Positions 50,893 to 60,356 of a stretch of 64,000 nt of DNA are shown in pieces (positions within the stretch are counted from its first letter, which is position 1; each line of letters opens with the position of its first letter). The stretch lies in assembly GCA_009889515.1 (NCBI GenBank), contig WUQR01000139.1, positions 744,001 through 808,000 of the forward strand. The letters are read 5' to 3'. The notes below the pieces were generated by a model. That model worked only from the letters and a program-made list of their open reading frames with translations, searched no databases and was not told where the DNA came from. The stretch is from Nitrososphaerota archaeon (GTDB taxonomy: Archaea > Thermoproteota > Nitrososphaeria_A > Caldarchaeales > Calditenuaceae). The position numbers and the translations under genes were made by a program.

Positions 50893-51737
50893 ACGAGAAA
50901 CTAACCGCAAGGGACATAATCCAGCTGAAGAAGAAGGGGAGGAAAATAGTCATGATAACGGCGTATGACTATGCTTTTGCCCGACTCGTAGACCAAGTTG
51001 GCGTCGACATAGTGCTTGTAGGCGATTCGGCCTCCATGGTCATGATGGGGTATAAGGACACCCGGTTTGTGACGCTCAGAGACATGATAACTTTTTGCAA
51101 GTCTGTATCGCGGGGTGTTGAGAGGGCTCTTGTAGTGGGAGATATGCCGTTCATGTCGTTCCAAGTATCGAAGGAGGAGGCTGTCAGAAATGCCGGCCGG
51201 CTTGTTAAGGAGGGGATGGTTGACGCAGTCAAGCTTGAAGGAGGAGTCGAGTACGCGGAGGTTGTCAGGGCTATTGTTAATGCCGGTATACCAGTTGTGG
51301 GTCATATCGGCTTAACACCGCAGAGCGCCGCCTCGACCACCGGATACAGACTGACGGCAAAAGATGTTGACGACGCCCTCAAAATAGTCGAGGATGCAAA
51401 GGCCATAGAGGAGGCGGGCGCCTTTGCCATAGTCGCCGAATACGTTACAGCCGAGGTTGCTGAGTACATCTCTAAACAGCTAAAGATACCTGTAATCGGA
51501 ATAGGTTCCGGACCCGGGTGCGACGGCCAAGTACTCGTACTCCACGACATCCTAGGACTATACGACAGGTCTCCACCCTTCTCTAAGAGGTACGTAGATC
51601 TTGCGTCGATCGTAAAGGATGCAATCTCAAGATATAAGTCAGAGGTTCTCGAAGGAGTATTCCCATCCGAGGAGCATACAAGGCACATGAAGAAGGAGAC
51701 GTTTGAGGAATTCCTCAGTAAAGTAAGAAGGCCGTGA
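50889..51737 (+). CDS. panB: 3-Methyl-2-oxobutanoate hydroxymethyltransferase
   Basis: Makes ketopantoate from 2-oxoisovalerate. A 282-residue TIM barrel: M-I-T-A-Y-D-Y-A-F-A, V-G-D-S-A-S-M-V-M-M-G-Y, D-A-V-K-L-E-G-G, G-H-I-G-L-T-P-Q and G-I-G-S-G-P-G-C-D-G-Q-V-L-V. TTG start in a TTGA overlap with the previous gene; its own stop overlaps panE in a GTGA. Confidence 0.95.
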   Translation: MNEKLTARDIIQLKKKGRKIVMITAYDYAFARLVDQVGVDIVLVGDSASMVMMGYKDTRFVTLRDMITFCKSVSRGVERALVVGDMPFMSFQVSKEEAVRNAGRLVKEGMVDAVKLEGGVEYAEVVRAIVNAGIPVVGHIGLTPQSAASTTGYRLTAKDVDDALKIVEDAKAIEEAGAFAIVAEYVTAEVAEYISKQLKIPVIGIGSGPGCDGQVLVLHDILGLYDRSPPFSKRYVDLASIVKDAISRYKSEVLEGVFPSEEHTRHMKKETFEEFLSKVRRP

Positions 51738-52669
51738 TGAGGATACTGGTCGTAGGTGCAGGAGCCCTCGGAATATTGTTTGCCGGAGTTATAAGTCGCC
51801 ATGGCGGAGATGTTGTGATCCTAACGCGGAGGCGGGAAGCGGCTGAAGCGATTAGCTCTGACGGAGTGATCATCAGCGAGGGGGGTTCTTCTTGGAGGGC
51901 TTGGCCTGAGTGTACAACAGATCCCAGAAAGGCATCCAGAGCCGACCTCTGTCTGATTTGTGTCAAGTCATATGACACTGAGGCCGCTGCGCGGATGGTT
52001 TCACCCTACTTAAGTGGGCAGTGCCTAGTAGCCACAGTACAGAATGGGCTTAACAACGTGGAGCGGCTTGCCGAGGTGTTCGGCCCAGAGAGGGTTGTTG
52101 CGGGCTACACCCTTCAGGCCTCCACACTTACAGGTCTGAACAGCGTCTTCCACGCCTATGACGGCGAAACAGTACTCGGCTCCCACCCCTCCACCAAAAC
52201 ACCTGTAGAAAAGATAAGACAAGTAGCCGACGAGTTGACGAAAATGGGTGTGAAGACCGCGGCGGTAGAAAACGTCTACCCCGAGGTACTGACTAAGTTA
52301 ATCATCAACTCTGTGATAAACCCCCTGACGGCTATTCTTGGCGTGAAGAATGGTGTGCTGCTGGAGGTGCAGGAGTTATCATGGGTGATTGATGAGTTGG
52401 TGCTGGAGGGTGTGGAGGCAAGCTCCCTACTAGGGGCTAGGCTATCACCTGAGCATGTGAAAAATAGGGTCTATGAGGCGATTAGAGCAACATACGAGAA
52501 CAAGTCCTCCATGCTTCAGGATATAGAGAGGGGTAGGAGGACAGAAATAGAGTTCATCAACGGAGCCCTGTCGAGGGTCCTAAGGTCAGCAGGAAAGCCG
52601 GCCCCTGCCAATACATTATTGACCCAGCTCGTCCTTGCTCTGGAGAGGAAGGGTCGTCGCTCATGGTAG
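51734..52669 (+). CDS. panE: Ketopantoate reductase
   Basis: NAD(P)H-dependent reduction of ketopantoate. A 311-residue protein with the nucleotide motif I-L-V-V-G-A-G-A-L-G, V-Q-N-G-L-N-N near residue 98, and the catalytic lysine in V-L-T-K-L-I-I-N-S-V-I-N-P-L-T-A in two parts. GTG 51734 or the directly following ATG 51737. Overlaps thiL by 7 bases. Confidence 0.93.
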   Translation: MMRILVVGAGALGILFAGVISRHGGDVVILTRRREAAEAISSDGVIISEGGSSWRAWPECTTDPRKASRADLCLICVKSYDTEAAARMVSPYLSGQCLVATVQNGLNNVERLAEVFGPERVVAGYTLQASTLTGLNSVFHAYDGETVLGSHPSTKTPVEKIRQVADELTKMGVKTAAVENVYPEVLTKLIINSVINPLTAILGVKNGVLLEVQELSWVIDELVLEGVEASSLLGARLSPEHVKNRVYEAIRATYENKSSMLQDIERGRRTEIEFINGALSRVLRSAGKPAPANTLLTQLVLALERKGRRSW

Positions 52670-53661
52670 AGGAGACGCATAAGAGTTCTTTATCGGAGCT
52701 AGGTGAGGATTGGATACTGTCTGTGATTCTGAACTCGCTCAAGCCGGTTCAGAAGGGTCGGCTGCAAATTGGCGACGACGCGGTGGAGTTAAGCGTCAAC
52801 GGGCAGATAATAGTATCGGGGGATATGCTAGTGGCCTCCACTGACGTTCCTCCGGGCATGACGCACCGTCAAACAGGCTCTAAAGCAGTGGTGAGCGTTG
52901 TCAGCGACTTTGCGGCAAAGGCTGCGCAGCCCCTCTTCTTTGTTGTTGAGCTGGGACTCCCTAGGGAGATGCGTGGAAACGAGTTTCTCGAGCTCTGGTC
53001 GGGCATACTCGAGACGGCGCGGAGTTTTGGCGGCGAGGTGGTTGCGGGCGACACAAACCAGGCCGGTGAGGTCTCTATAGGTGTGGTAGGGATAGGGTAT
53101 TCAGAGGCCCCTATACCCCGTAGTGGGGCGCGGCCGGGCGATATACTTGCAGTTACAGGCGAGTTCGGGAAGACATACACCGGTCTACACGCCGCATTAA
53201 ACTCAAACACGGAAGAGAAGTGGCGGCCACTCCTTGATGCTGTCTTTAACCCAAAGCCTAGGCTGAGAGAGGGGCTAGCGCTTGGGAGAGCTAGGCTTGT
53301 GACGGCTTCTATAGACTCTAGTGACGGGCTGGAGGCCTGTCTCTCCGAGCTCTCCCAGTGGAGTGGTGTGGGCTTCAGGGTGACAGATCCGCCCATAGAC
53401 TCAGTAGCCGCAGAATATGCAACAACCTACAACCTCGACATGTTTGAGGCTATTTTCAGGGGTGGGGAGGAATACGAACTCGTCCTGACGATACCTAGAG
53501 AGAGTCTTGACGACGCCGCAGCCGTTCTGAGAGGACTGGGCTGTAGGCTCATCCCCATAGGCGAGGCTACGAGGGAGAAATCCATCGTCGCGTGGCTTGA
53601 CGGGAAACGCTACGAGCTCAGTGGTAGGGGTTGGAGACACTTCAGCAGCCACCGTATATGA
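52663..53661 (+). CDS. thiL: Thiamine-monophosphate kinase
   Basis: Phosphorylates thiamine phosphate to the active diphosphate. The 332-residue PurM-like protein shows L-G-E-D-W-I-L at the start, I-G-D-D-A-V, D-M-L-V-A-S-T-D-V-P-P-G-M-T, V-S-D-F-A-A-K-A, V-A-G-D-T-N-Q-A and S-I-D-S-S-D-G-L. It is the last gene of the CoA operon, joined by a 7-base overlap. A ThiR-type regulator is encoded 14 kb away. Confidence 0.9.
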   Translation: MVEETHKSSLSELGEDWILSVILNSLKPVQKGRLQIGDDAVELSVNGQIIVSGDMLVASTDVPPGMTHRQTGSKAVVSVVSDFAAKAAQPLFFVVELGLPREMRGNEFLELWSGILETARSFGGEVVAGDTNQAGEVSIGVVGIGYSEAPIPRSGARPGDILAVTGEFGKTYTGLHAALNSNTEEKWRPLLDAVFNPKPRLREGLALGRARLVTASIDSSDGLEACLSELSQWSGVGFRVTDPPIDSVAAEYATTYNLDMFEAIFRGGEEYELVLTIPRESLDDAAAVLRGLGCRLIPIGEATREKSIVAWLDGKRYELSGRGWRHFSSHRI

Positions 53662-53735
53662 ACCCAGCTAGAGTTGCCCTCAAGTAGACAGCCCCGCTCA
53701 AGATATATGAGCACCATCTTACTGCAATAAGGAGG

Positions 53736-56630
53736 ATGCCTACCCGCTCAGCCGTAGCATATGAGGAGAAATGGGCTAAGAAGATTTATGAGGATAGGGT
53801 CTTCGAGGCAGACCCTGACCCTAGTAGGCCAAAGGTCTTCGTCACTTTCCCTTACTCCTACCAGAATGGGCCACTGCACGTCGGCCACTGTTTCACGGCA
53901 ACTAGGGTTGACATGTATGCCCGATACATGCGGATGAAGGGCTACAACGTCCTCTTTCCTTGGGCTTGGCACTGGACAGGCGAGGCGGTTGCAGGGACTG
54001 CTGAGAGGCTGAGGCGCGGCGACCCCGCTGTCTTAAAGATGCTCAGGGAGATTGACAAGGTTCCTGAAGACCTGCTCCCACGGTTCACAGACCCCGCCTT
54101 CATCAGCAGATACTACACAGAGGAGAATAGGGAGACGGTTAAGATGATGGGGTTCTCCATAGACTGGAGGAGGGAGTTCTACACCTCAGACCTACACCCA
54201 TACTACAGCAGGTTCATAGAATGGCAGTATAGGACGCTATACGAGCTAGGTAGGCTTAGAAAGGGCTCACACCCAGTGGTATGGTGCCCGGTCTGTGAGA
54301 GCCCAACAGGGGACCATGACAGGCTGGTGGGTGAGGGTGTATCCCCGGTCGAGTTTACCCTCGTATTTTTCAAGCTTGAGGGTGAGGAGGTTTATCTAGC
54401 AGCATCCACTCTACGCCCGGAGACAATCTTTGGCGCTACTAACGTCTGGGTCAAGCCGGAGGCCGAGTATGTTGAGATTGTCCTCTCGGGTGCGCGGGTC
54501 ATTGTGAGTCGCGAGGCTGTAGTTAAGCTGAAGGAGCAGCATAAGGGCGTGGCCGGTACTGGGAGGATAATCGATGGACGCGCGCTGATTGGCAAATACT
54601 GCATCGCACCCATAACAGGCAAGAGGCTGATCATACTGCCGGCTGATTTTGTTGACCCCAACCTAGGCACGGGCGTGGTCTACAGTGTACCCAGCCACGC
54701 TCCCTACGACTATGCCGGGCTGAAAGAGTTGAGGATGAAGCCACAGAGGCTTGAGGAATATGGAATAGATCGCTCAATAATAGAGAGCCTACAACCCATC
54801 AGTATCATCTCGACACCGGGCCTATCTCCTCACCCCGCTGTCGAAATTGTGGATAAGGCAGGAGTAACCTCCTCGACAGACCCTAGACTAGAAGACTTTA
54901 CCCAGGAGATCTATTCCAAGGAATTCTATGGTGGCGAGCTCAACGAGCTTTGCGGCGAGTATAAGGGTATGACGGTAAAAGAGGCACGCGACACGGTCAA
55001 GTCACGCCTCATCTCTGAGAAGCTGGCCACTATCATGTATGAGCTGCCCCAGCCCGTAGTCTGCAGGAGCGGAGACAGATGCATAGTCAAGGTCGTGGAG
55101 GACCAGTGGTTCGTCACCTATGGCGACGAGGACTGGAAGGAGCAGGTGAGAAAACACATCAATGAAATGGAGATTTATCCGGAGGGGGCTAGGCAATGGT
55201 TCTTGAACGTAGTAGACTGGCTTAAAGACTGGCCATGCACCCGTAAGACGGGGCTTGGAACCAGGTTTCCATTCGATAATGCATGGATCGTTGAGACGCT
55301 GAGCGACTCAACCATATACCAGGCACTATACACCATTAGCAAATACGTTAACACCGGCCTCGTGAAGCCTGAGCAGCTTAGGCACGAGTTATTCGACTAC
55401 GTTTTTAGAGGCAGAGGGGACAGGGATGAGGTATCGAGAAAGACAGGGGTTAACCCAGAGCTGCTAGAAGCAATGAAGAGGGAGTTTGACTACTGGTACC
55501 CCGTCAACCTCAGAGTGTCCGCTAAGGAACTACTCCCAAACCACCTCACATTCTACATCTTCCAGCACGTAGCGATCTTCCCACCAGACAAGTGGCCGCG
55601 CGCAGTAGGCATTAACGGAATGGTTAGGATTGAGGGGGAGGAGATGCATAAGAGTCGAGGCATATTCGTGTCGCTGAAAGAGGCTATATCACGTGTAGGC
55701 GCCGATGCGACGAGGCTTGCCATAATACTTTCGGCAGAGGATATGGATGACCCAGACTGGAAATGGAAGAACGCAGAGAGCGTCAGGAGATTTCTCGACA
55801 ACTTCCTTAGAATTATCGGCGAGTACCGTTCATCCATTGCAGATGATGCTTGGTTGGAGGCTGACGGGTGGGCTCTGGCGCGGCTAAGACAAGTGGTTGA
55901 GGAGGTGGAGCAGAGTATGAAAGTGTTAAAGACCCGTACAGCCGCCTCTAAAATCCTCTACGACATGGACAATCTGTGGCGGAAATACTTGAGGAGGCGG
56001 GGAGGCCGTATGGGGCCAGCCGCAAAGACGTTAATAGAGTCTTGGATAAAGATGCTCTCCATAGCCGCCCCATTCACCGCAGAGGAGGCTTGGAGCATGA
56101 TAGGCGGCAAAGGATACGTGTCGCTCTCAAGCTGGCCTAGCGTAGAGAAAGCAAACACAGAGCTACTGCTCAGGGACGAGGTCTTAGATAGCATTATAGA
56201 AGACATCAAAAGCATAGCACAGACAACGAAGAAGAGGCCGTCTAAAATCTACATATACGTCTCCAAGAAATCAATGATACCCGTCATTAAAAGAATGGCA
56301 GAGAACTGGGAAGTAATAACCCAGAGAGGATACAGCAGCATAATAGGCGAGATAGTGAAGATCGAAAACATAGAGAGGAGCAAGCTACCCACGATTGCCA
56401 AAAGACTGTTCGAGATGATGCAGAGCTACGTCCAGAGATACAGCGTCGAAACCATCTTAAGCGTCGCGGACCAAGAGTATGACCTGTATCGGGAAAATCG
56501 CGAATACCTTGAGAATGAGTGTGGAGGTGCCATACAGGTTCTGAGGGCTGAAGAGGCAGAATACGACCCGATGGGGAAGGCTGCGACCGCAGTGCCTCTA
56601 CGCCCTGGAATCTATACGGAGTTCGTCTAA
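53736..56630 (+). CDS. leuS: Leucyl-tRNA synthetase
   Basis: A 964-residue archaeal/eukaryal-type LeuRS. The class I motifs are P-Y-S-Y-Q-N-G-P-L-H-V-G-H with H-W-T-G further on, an editing domain (T-L-R-P-E-T-I-F-G-A-T-N), and the KMSKS equivalent E-M-H-K-S-R-G. The C-terminal archaeal extension after the anticodon domain is complete. ATG start after TATA-like ATATATG. Confidence 0.96.
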   Translation: MPTRSAVAYEEKWAKKIYEDRVFEADPDPSRPKVFVTFPYSYQNGPLHVGHCFTATRVDMYARYMRMKGYNVLFPWAWHWTGEAVAGTAERLRRGDPAVLKMLREIDKVPEDLLPRFTDPAFISRYYTEENRETVKMMGFSIDWRREFYTSDLHPYYSRFIEWQYRTLYELGRLRKGSHPVVWCPVCESPTGDHDRLVGEGVSPVEFTLVFFKLEGEEVYLAASTLRPETIFGATNVWVKPEAEYVEIVLSGARVIVSREAVVKLKEQHKGVAGTGRIIDGRALIGKYCIAPITGKRLIILPADFVDPNLGTGVVYSVPSHAPYDYAGLKELRMKPQRLEEYGIDRSIIESLQPISIISTPGLSPHPAVEIVDKAGVTSSTDPRLEDFTQEIYSKEFYGGELNELCGEYKGMTVKEARDTVKSRLISEKLATIMYELPQPVVCRSGDRCIVKVVEDQWFVTYGDEDWKEQVRKHINEMEIYPEGARQWFLNVVDWLKDWPCTRKTGLGTRFPFDNAWIVETLSDSTIYQALYTISKYVNTGLVKPEQLRHELFDYVFRGRGDRDEVSRKTGVNPELLEAMKREFDYWYPVNLRVSAKELLPNHLTFYIFQHVAIFPPDKWPRAVGINGMVRIEGEEMHKSRGIFVSLKEAISRVGADATRLAIILSAEDMDDPDWKWKNAESVRRFLDNFLRIIGEYRSSIADDAWLEADGWALARLRQVVEEVEQSMKVLKTRTAASKILYDMDNLWRKYLRRRGGRMGPAAKTLIESWIKMLSIAAPFTAEEAWSMIGGKGYVSLSSWPSVEKANTELLLRDEVLDSIIEDIKSIAQTTKKRPSKIYIYVSKKSMIPVIKRMAENWEVITQRGYSSIIGEIVKIENIERSKLPTIAKRLFEMMQSYVQRYSVETILSVADQEYDLYRENREYLENECGGAIQVLRAEEAEYDPMGKAATAVPLRPGIYTEFV

Positions 56631-56664
56631 GCTGGTGTGTACGTCGAAGGGAAAATTATAAATC

Positions 56665-58074
56665 GTGAGTGGGAGGATTATTCGTATGATTCGCTACCGG
56701 TTACTTGCATGGATTTTGGGGGTTATACTTGCCTACGCCTTCATTAGCTTTACAGGCTTATTCACTAGTACGCAAGTCATATCTTTCACGGTATTTTTAG
56801 GCATTATCCTGAGTATTCTACTCTTCTGGAGGCTTAGGGTGGCGTTCGCATTTATCGGTATTTTCGCACTGCTTTCCACAGGACTATTAGATGTTACTCA
56901 CTTAGTCGAGTTCGCAGGACTGGATATTATAATATTCCTGATCGGCATGATGATCGTGGTTGGATATCTCGAGGAGAGGCACTTCTTCGAATACCTGCTA
57001 AACCGGATAATGGGTGCTGCCCGGACAGCCCGATCATCGATGGTTTTGTTGATGGGGATGGCGGCATTCTCAGCCGCTCTTGTAGACGAGGTTACATCAA
57101 TTTTGTTCATGACAGCGTTGGTCTTGCGCTTGACAAGCCGGCTGGCGATTAATTTCATACCCTTGCTGATATTGGTTATCTTCGCCACTAATATTGGGAG
57201 CAGTGCAACAGTTGTTGGCAACCCAGTCGGCGTAATGATAGCTCTCAGGGCGGGTCTGAGCTTTGCAGAGTTCCTTAGATGGGCAACGCCGATCTCTATA
57301 GCGGCACTCCTAGTTACGATGCTTGTCGGATATACGTACTATAGGAAGTACTTTAAGCTGATGGATGAAAGGCTCGCAGAATACAGGCTCGTAGCCGCGA
57401 AAGCACAGCCGGATAATGGAGGGCCTGACAAGCTGGATAAGAAGGCTCTATTTCTCTTCCTATTCACCATGTCCCTCCTAATCGGGCATACGGCGATAGA
57501 AAATGCCCTCTCACTCGAGAAGAATACAATGCTTATCGCCGCACCCCTCATAGGGGCTTCTGCTGCACTCTTCCTCCAAGGAGAGCATGCGAGGGAGCTC
57601 TTGGAGAAGCGTGTTGACTGGTGGACCCTGACTTTCTTCCTAATGTTCTTCGCGACCGTGGGGACGCTTAAGTATGTGGGAGTTACCAGCGTCTTCGGCT
57701 CAATATTTGCTAACTTAACTGGCGGAAATATAGCGCTCGCCATCCCGCTACTAGGGTTCATTTCAGGAATGATGACCGCATTCATGGATAACATATTGGC
57801 GGTAGCAGTCTTGATTCCGATTTTCCAAGAGCTGGGACAGACAGGCCTGCCGATTTACCCCCTCTGGTGGGTCCTTCTCTTCGCGGGTACGCTCATGGGG
57901 AATATGACGATGATCGGAAGCACCGCCAACATAGTCGCCATAGGTATGGTCGAGAGGCAGAGGCTTGGACATATTACCTTCATGGAGTGGTTTAAGATTG
58001 GCGCAATAGTCAGCCTACTCACCCTCTCACTAGCCCTCCTACTGATATATCTGCAGATCCCACTAATGCCCTAG
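56665..58074 (+). CDS. ArsB/NhaD-type ion transporter (IT superfamily)
   Basis: A 469-residue membrane protein with about eleven hydrophobic segments. Family segments: D-I-I-I-F-L-I-G-M-M-I-V-V-G-Y-L-E near residue 90, A-L-V-D-E-V-T-S-I-L-F-M in the first half, N-I-G-S-S-A-T-V-V-G-N-P-V-G in the first half and F-M-D-N-I-L-A-V and M-G-N-M-T-M-I-G-S-T-A-N-I in the second, matching the inverted-repeat hairpins. Could export arsenite, move Na+/H+ or carry dicarboxylate. GTG start. Confidence 0.85.
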   Translation: MSGRIIRMIRYRLLAWILGVILAYAFISFTGLFTSTQVISFTVFLGIILSILLFWRLRVAFAFIGIFALLSTGLLDVTHLVEFAGLDIIIFLIGMMIVVGYLEERHFFEYLLNRIMGAARTARSSMVLLMGMAAFSAALVDEVTSILFMTALVLRLTSRLAINFIPLLILVIFATNIGSSATVVGNPVGVMIALRAGLSFAEFLRWATPISIAALLVTMLVGYTYYRKYFKLMDERLAEYRLVAAKAQPDNGGPDKLDKKALFLFLFTMSLLIGHTAIENALSLEKNTMLIAAPLIGASAALFLQGEHARELLEKRVDWWTLTFFLMFFATVGTLKYVGVTSVFGSIFANLTGGNIALAIPLLGFISGMMTAFMDNILAVAVLIPIFQELGQTGLPIYPLWWVLLFAGTLMGNMTMIGSTANIVAIGMVERQRLGHITFMEWFKIGAIVSLLTLSLALLLIYLQIPLMP

Positions 58075-58259
58075 TCAGCTAGGGGCTTAGACACTATGTA
58101 CATATCCTCTCCGCGCCGCTCAATCCATATCTCATGATTTATCCTGAGGAGCAGTTCGCAAATTCTACTCCAGGGTAGTTTAGCCCCATTGACTACTTTA
58201 ATGGCATAGCCGCCATACTCCTCCTCAACCTCACCCCACCCATCCACAATCCTCCTCAA
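58071..58259 (-). CDS. Small hypothetical protein, frame extends upstream without a standard start
   Basis: Unknown function. From TTG 58259 the product has 62 residues with a mixed charged/hydrophobic pattern (Y-A-I-K-V-V-N-G, C-E-L-L-L-R-I-N-H-E-I-W-I-E-R). The frame stays open for 29 more codons to TTA at 58346 and reads plausibly there (K-V-L-I-G-E-E-S-G), but contains no ATG, GTG or TTG. It lies downstream of cytochrome b on the same strand and overlaps the permease stop by 4 bases. GTG 58247, after AGGAGG, is another start. Translation is not certain. Confidence 0.45.
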   Translation of the reverse strand: MRRIVDGWGEVEEEYGGYAIKVVNGAKLPWSRICELLLRINHEIWIERRGEDMYIVSKPLAD

Positions 58260-58359
58260 CTCCTCTAAGACGTCCGTAACCTCTTCCAGCCCTATCCCAC
58301 CCGCTAGGCGGCCAGACTCTTCTCCGATTAAAACCTTCGGCTTTAAAAATGATCAGGAG

Positions 58360-59736
58360 CTACTGGCTGGCTGCTTCGGCTTTTTGCTGCTGTTTTTGGG
58401 CCTTGAGCCGCTCCTCAACCGAAAGTGAGTGCCTATATATATGCAGTAGCAGCCCGAATAGGAAGAAGGCGATACCTAGATAGAACATGGAGTGGTTGGG
58501 CAGGTTTATCGAGTAGGTGTAAAATGTCGCCGCCACCGCTGCCGCGATGAATATGAGGAGTGTTATCATCAGGCTGGTGGAGGCCTTGGGGCTGAGCATG
58601 ATCGGCCTTGTCGGTGTAGGCCTAGCACCTCTCTTCTGCCTAGACATGTAAAAATATGTGGCGTAGAAGCTGGCCACTGTCACACCGCCTATCGTGCCGT
58701 AAAATAGCGTCGGCTCAATATACAGCTGGTCGAAGGCCGTCTCCTTTGAGAAGTCTACATAGAAGCCCCAGACAGTGGTGATGGCAATTAACGCGATGCT
58801 TGCAACACCGAGGCCAGTGAAGAATGGCCTATCCTTCCAGGACAACCTCCTAGACTTGTCTACGAATGGGACTATGAGGAAGAGTATTACGAAGAGCAAA
58901 GGAAGTAGGGCCCCGGCTGTGAACCGCTCCGTACCAGCCCTAAGGAAGGCGTATATTGCCGTAAGATACCATTCGGGAACCTCTACTATCCCACGCGTCA
59001 GGTCGAATTTGATGCCGAGCTCAGCTGGGAAGAGGCCTGCCGAGATGAATATTACACCGACTACCGCTGATATGACCGGGAAGTCGATGATTAGAGCCCT
59101 CGGAAAATGGACAGCCGCCAGCAGCAACATGAGCAGAGGGAGTATGAAGACGTGGAGGGCATAGAACCTTATGATTAGATCGAACAGGCCACCACCTAGG
59201 AAGATGGGAGCTACCGAGGGGCCGAGAACAGGCGCAGAGAATGTCAACCCCATCCCTATATTTACCGCCAGCATAGCCCTCTGATTCATTATGAGGTTGT
59301 AACCAGTATAGGCCTCCAAGACTGTCAAAACCCCTAGGATTACGCCCGTAACCCAAAGAACCTCGTTTTTTATCTTATAGCGGCCTGAGAAGTATTGGTA
59401 GTAGAGGTGTAGAACTGCGAGGAGAACCATTAGATTCGAGGCATGGTAGTGTATGTTTCTCATTATGAAGCCAAACGGGACTTTCTCCTGAATCTCCTGT
59501 ACACTCAGGAATGCGAGCTCAACGTCTGGCCTGTAGTAGAACATGAGGAAGGCCCCTGATACTCCTAGAATCGCGAAGACAATCGCTGTGAGGGTGCCGA
59601 GATAACCAAAGGGGCTAACATACTGCTTAGGCACAGTAAACTTGTACACCACGATGGTTGTCCTTTCAAGCCTATCGACTGTCCACTTCCAAAGATTATT
59701 GACGAGCTCACGCATAGTCTTAGCACTAGAGGACAT
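58360..59736 (-). CDS. Cytochrome b of a bc-type quinol oxidising complex
   Basis: A 458-residue membrane subunit, long enough to contain both cytochrome b6 and subunit IV parts. Two histidine pairs for the b hemes are visible: I-H-Y-H-A-S-N with A-V-L-H-L-Y, and A-L-H-V-F-I with A-V-H-F-P-R. The quinol-site motif is P-E-W-Y. An extra hydrophobic pair of segments with a basic linker follows the core (T-P-T-R-P near residue 375), ending in a Gln/Ala-rich tail. It follows the Rieske gene by 5 bases. Confidence 0.92.
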   Translation of the reverse strand: MSSSAKTMRELVNNLWKWTVDRLERTTIVVYKFTVPKQYVSPFGYLGTLTAIVFAILGVSGAFLMFYYRPDVELAFLSVQEIQEKVPFGFIMRNIHYHASNLMVLLAVLHLYYQYFSGRYKIKNEVLWVTGVILGVLTVLEAYTGYNLIMNQRAMLAVNIGMGLTFSAPVLGPSVAPIFLGGGLFDLIIRFYALHVFILPLLMLLLAAVHFPRALIIDFPVISAVVGVIFISAGLFPAELGIKFDLTRGIVEVPEWYLTAIYAFLRAGTERFTAGALLPLLFVILFLIVPFVDKSRRLSWKDRPFFTGLGVASIALIAITTVWGFYVDFSKETAFDQLYIEPTLFYGTIGGVTVASFYATYFYMSRQKRGARPTPTRPIMLSPKASTSLMITLLIFIAAAVAATFYTYSINLPNHSMFYLGIAFFLFGLLLHIYRHSLSVEERLKAQKQQQKAEAASQ

Positions 59737-59741
59737 AATAG

Positions 59742-60281
59742 CTACACCCGCTTAACTAGGTCCTCAGGCTTAACATTACGCCACTCTCTACCATACCCTA
59801 TCCTACCCTCAACGCCGACCATCCAGATATCCCCATTATTGTCAACCTCTATCCTACCCATCGGCAGGGCATTTGTTGGATAGGGCTGATAGGCGGCCGG
59901 ACCTCCTATAGCCACTCCATCCGAGTTCCGGTAGATTGAGCCGTGGCAGGGGCAGATGAGCTGGCCTCTAGAGGGGATGTAGGAGGGGAGGCACCAGAGG
60001 TGGACACAGACCCTGCTGTACACTCTCAACTGGCCGTCACTCGTCATTATGAGGACGAATTGTCTGAACGGGTCATTATCAACCTTCGGGTCGCCAGTCT
60101 GGGGGTATGAGAAGTAGATGTAGGAGCCTGGGGACAGGTCCTTCAAATTAGCTATCTTTTGTCGCTGCGCTTTTCCTTCCTCCTTCCTGTAGAAGAAATT
60201 GATGAGTTGGGTGAATGGGGATACCACGACTATGGCAGCTGTCGCCAATATCCCCTGCAGTAGTCGTCTCCGGGCCGTCAA
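59742..60281 (-). CDS. Rieske [2Fe-2S] protein
   Basis: A 179-residue iron-sulfur subunit of the bc-type complex. The cluster boxes are C-V-H-L-W-C (with Trp where Gly is usual in C-T-H-L-G-C) and C-P-C-H-G-S. The N-terminus R-R-R-L-L-Q-G followed by a hydrophobic stretch at about 10-28 resembles a twin-arginine signal anchor. It precedes cytochrome b. Divergent from the Ig-like membrane protein across 75 bases. Confidence 0.9.
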   Translation of the reverse strand: MTARRRLLQGILATAAIVVVSPFTQLINFFYRKEEGKAQRQKIANLKDLSPGSYIYFSYPQTGDPKVDNDPFRQFVLIMTSDGQLRVYSRVCVHLWCLPSYIPSRGQLICPCHGSIYRNSDGVAIGGPAAYQPYPTNALPMGRIEVDNNGDIWMVGVEGRIGYGREWRNVKPEDLVKRV

Positions 60282-60356
60282 TCCGGCTCTCAGGATATAA
60301 CTTGGTGCCTGTTCTTAAAGCTAATTTCGCTCTGGAATACCTTCTATAGTGGCCGC

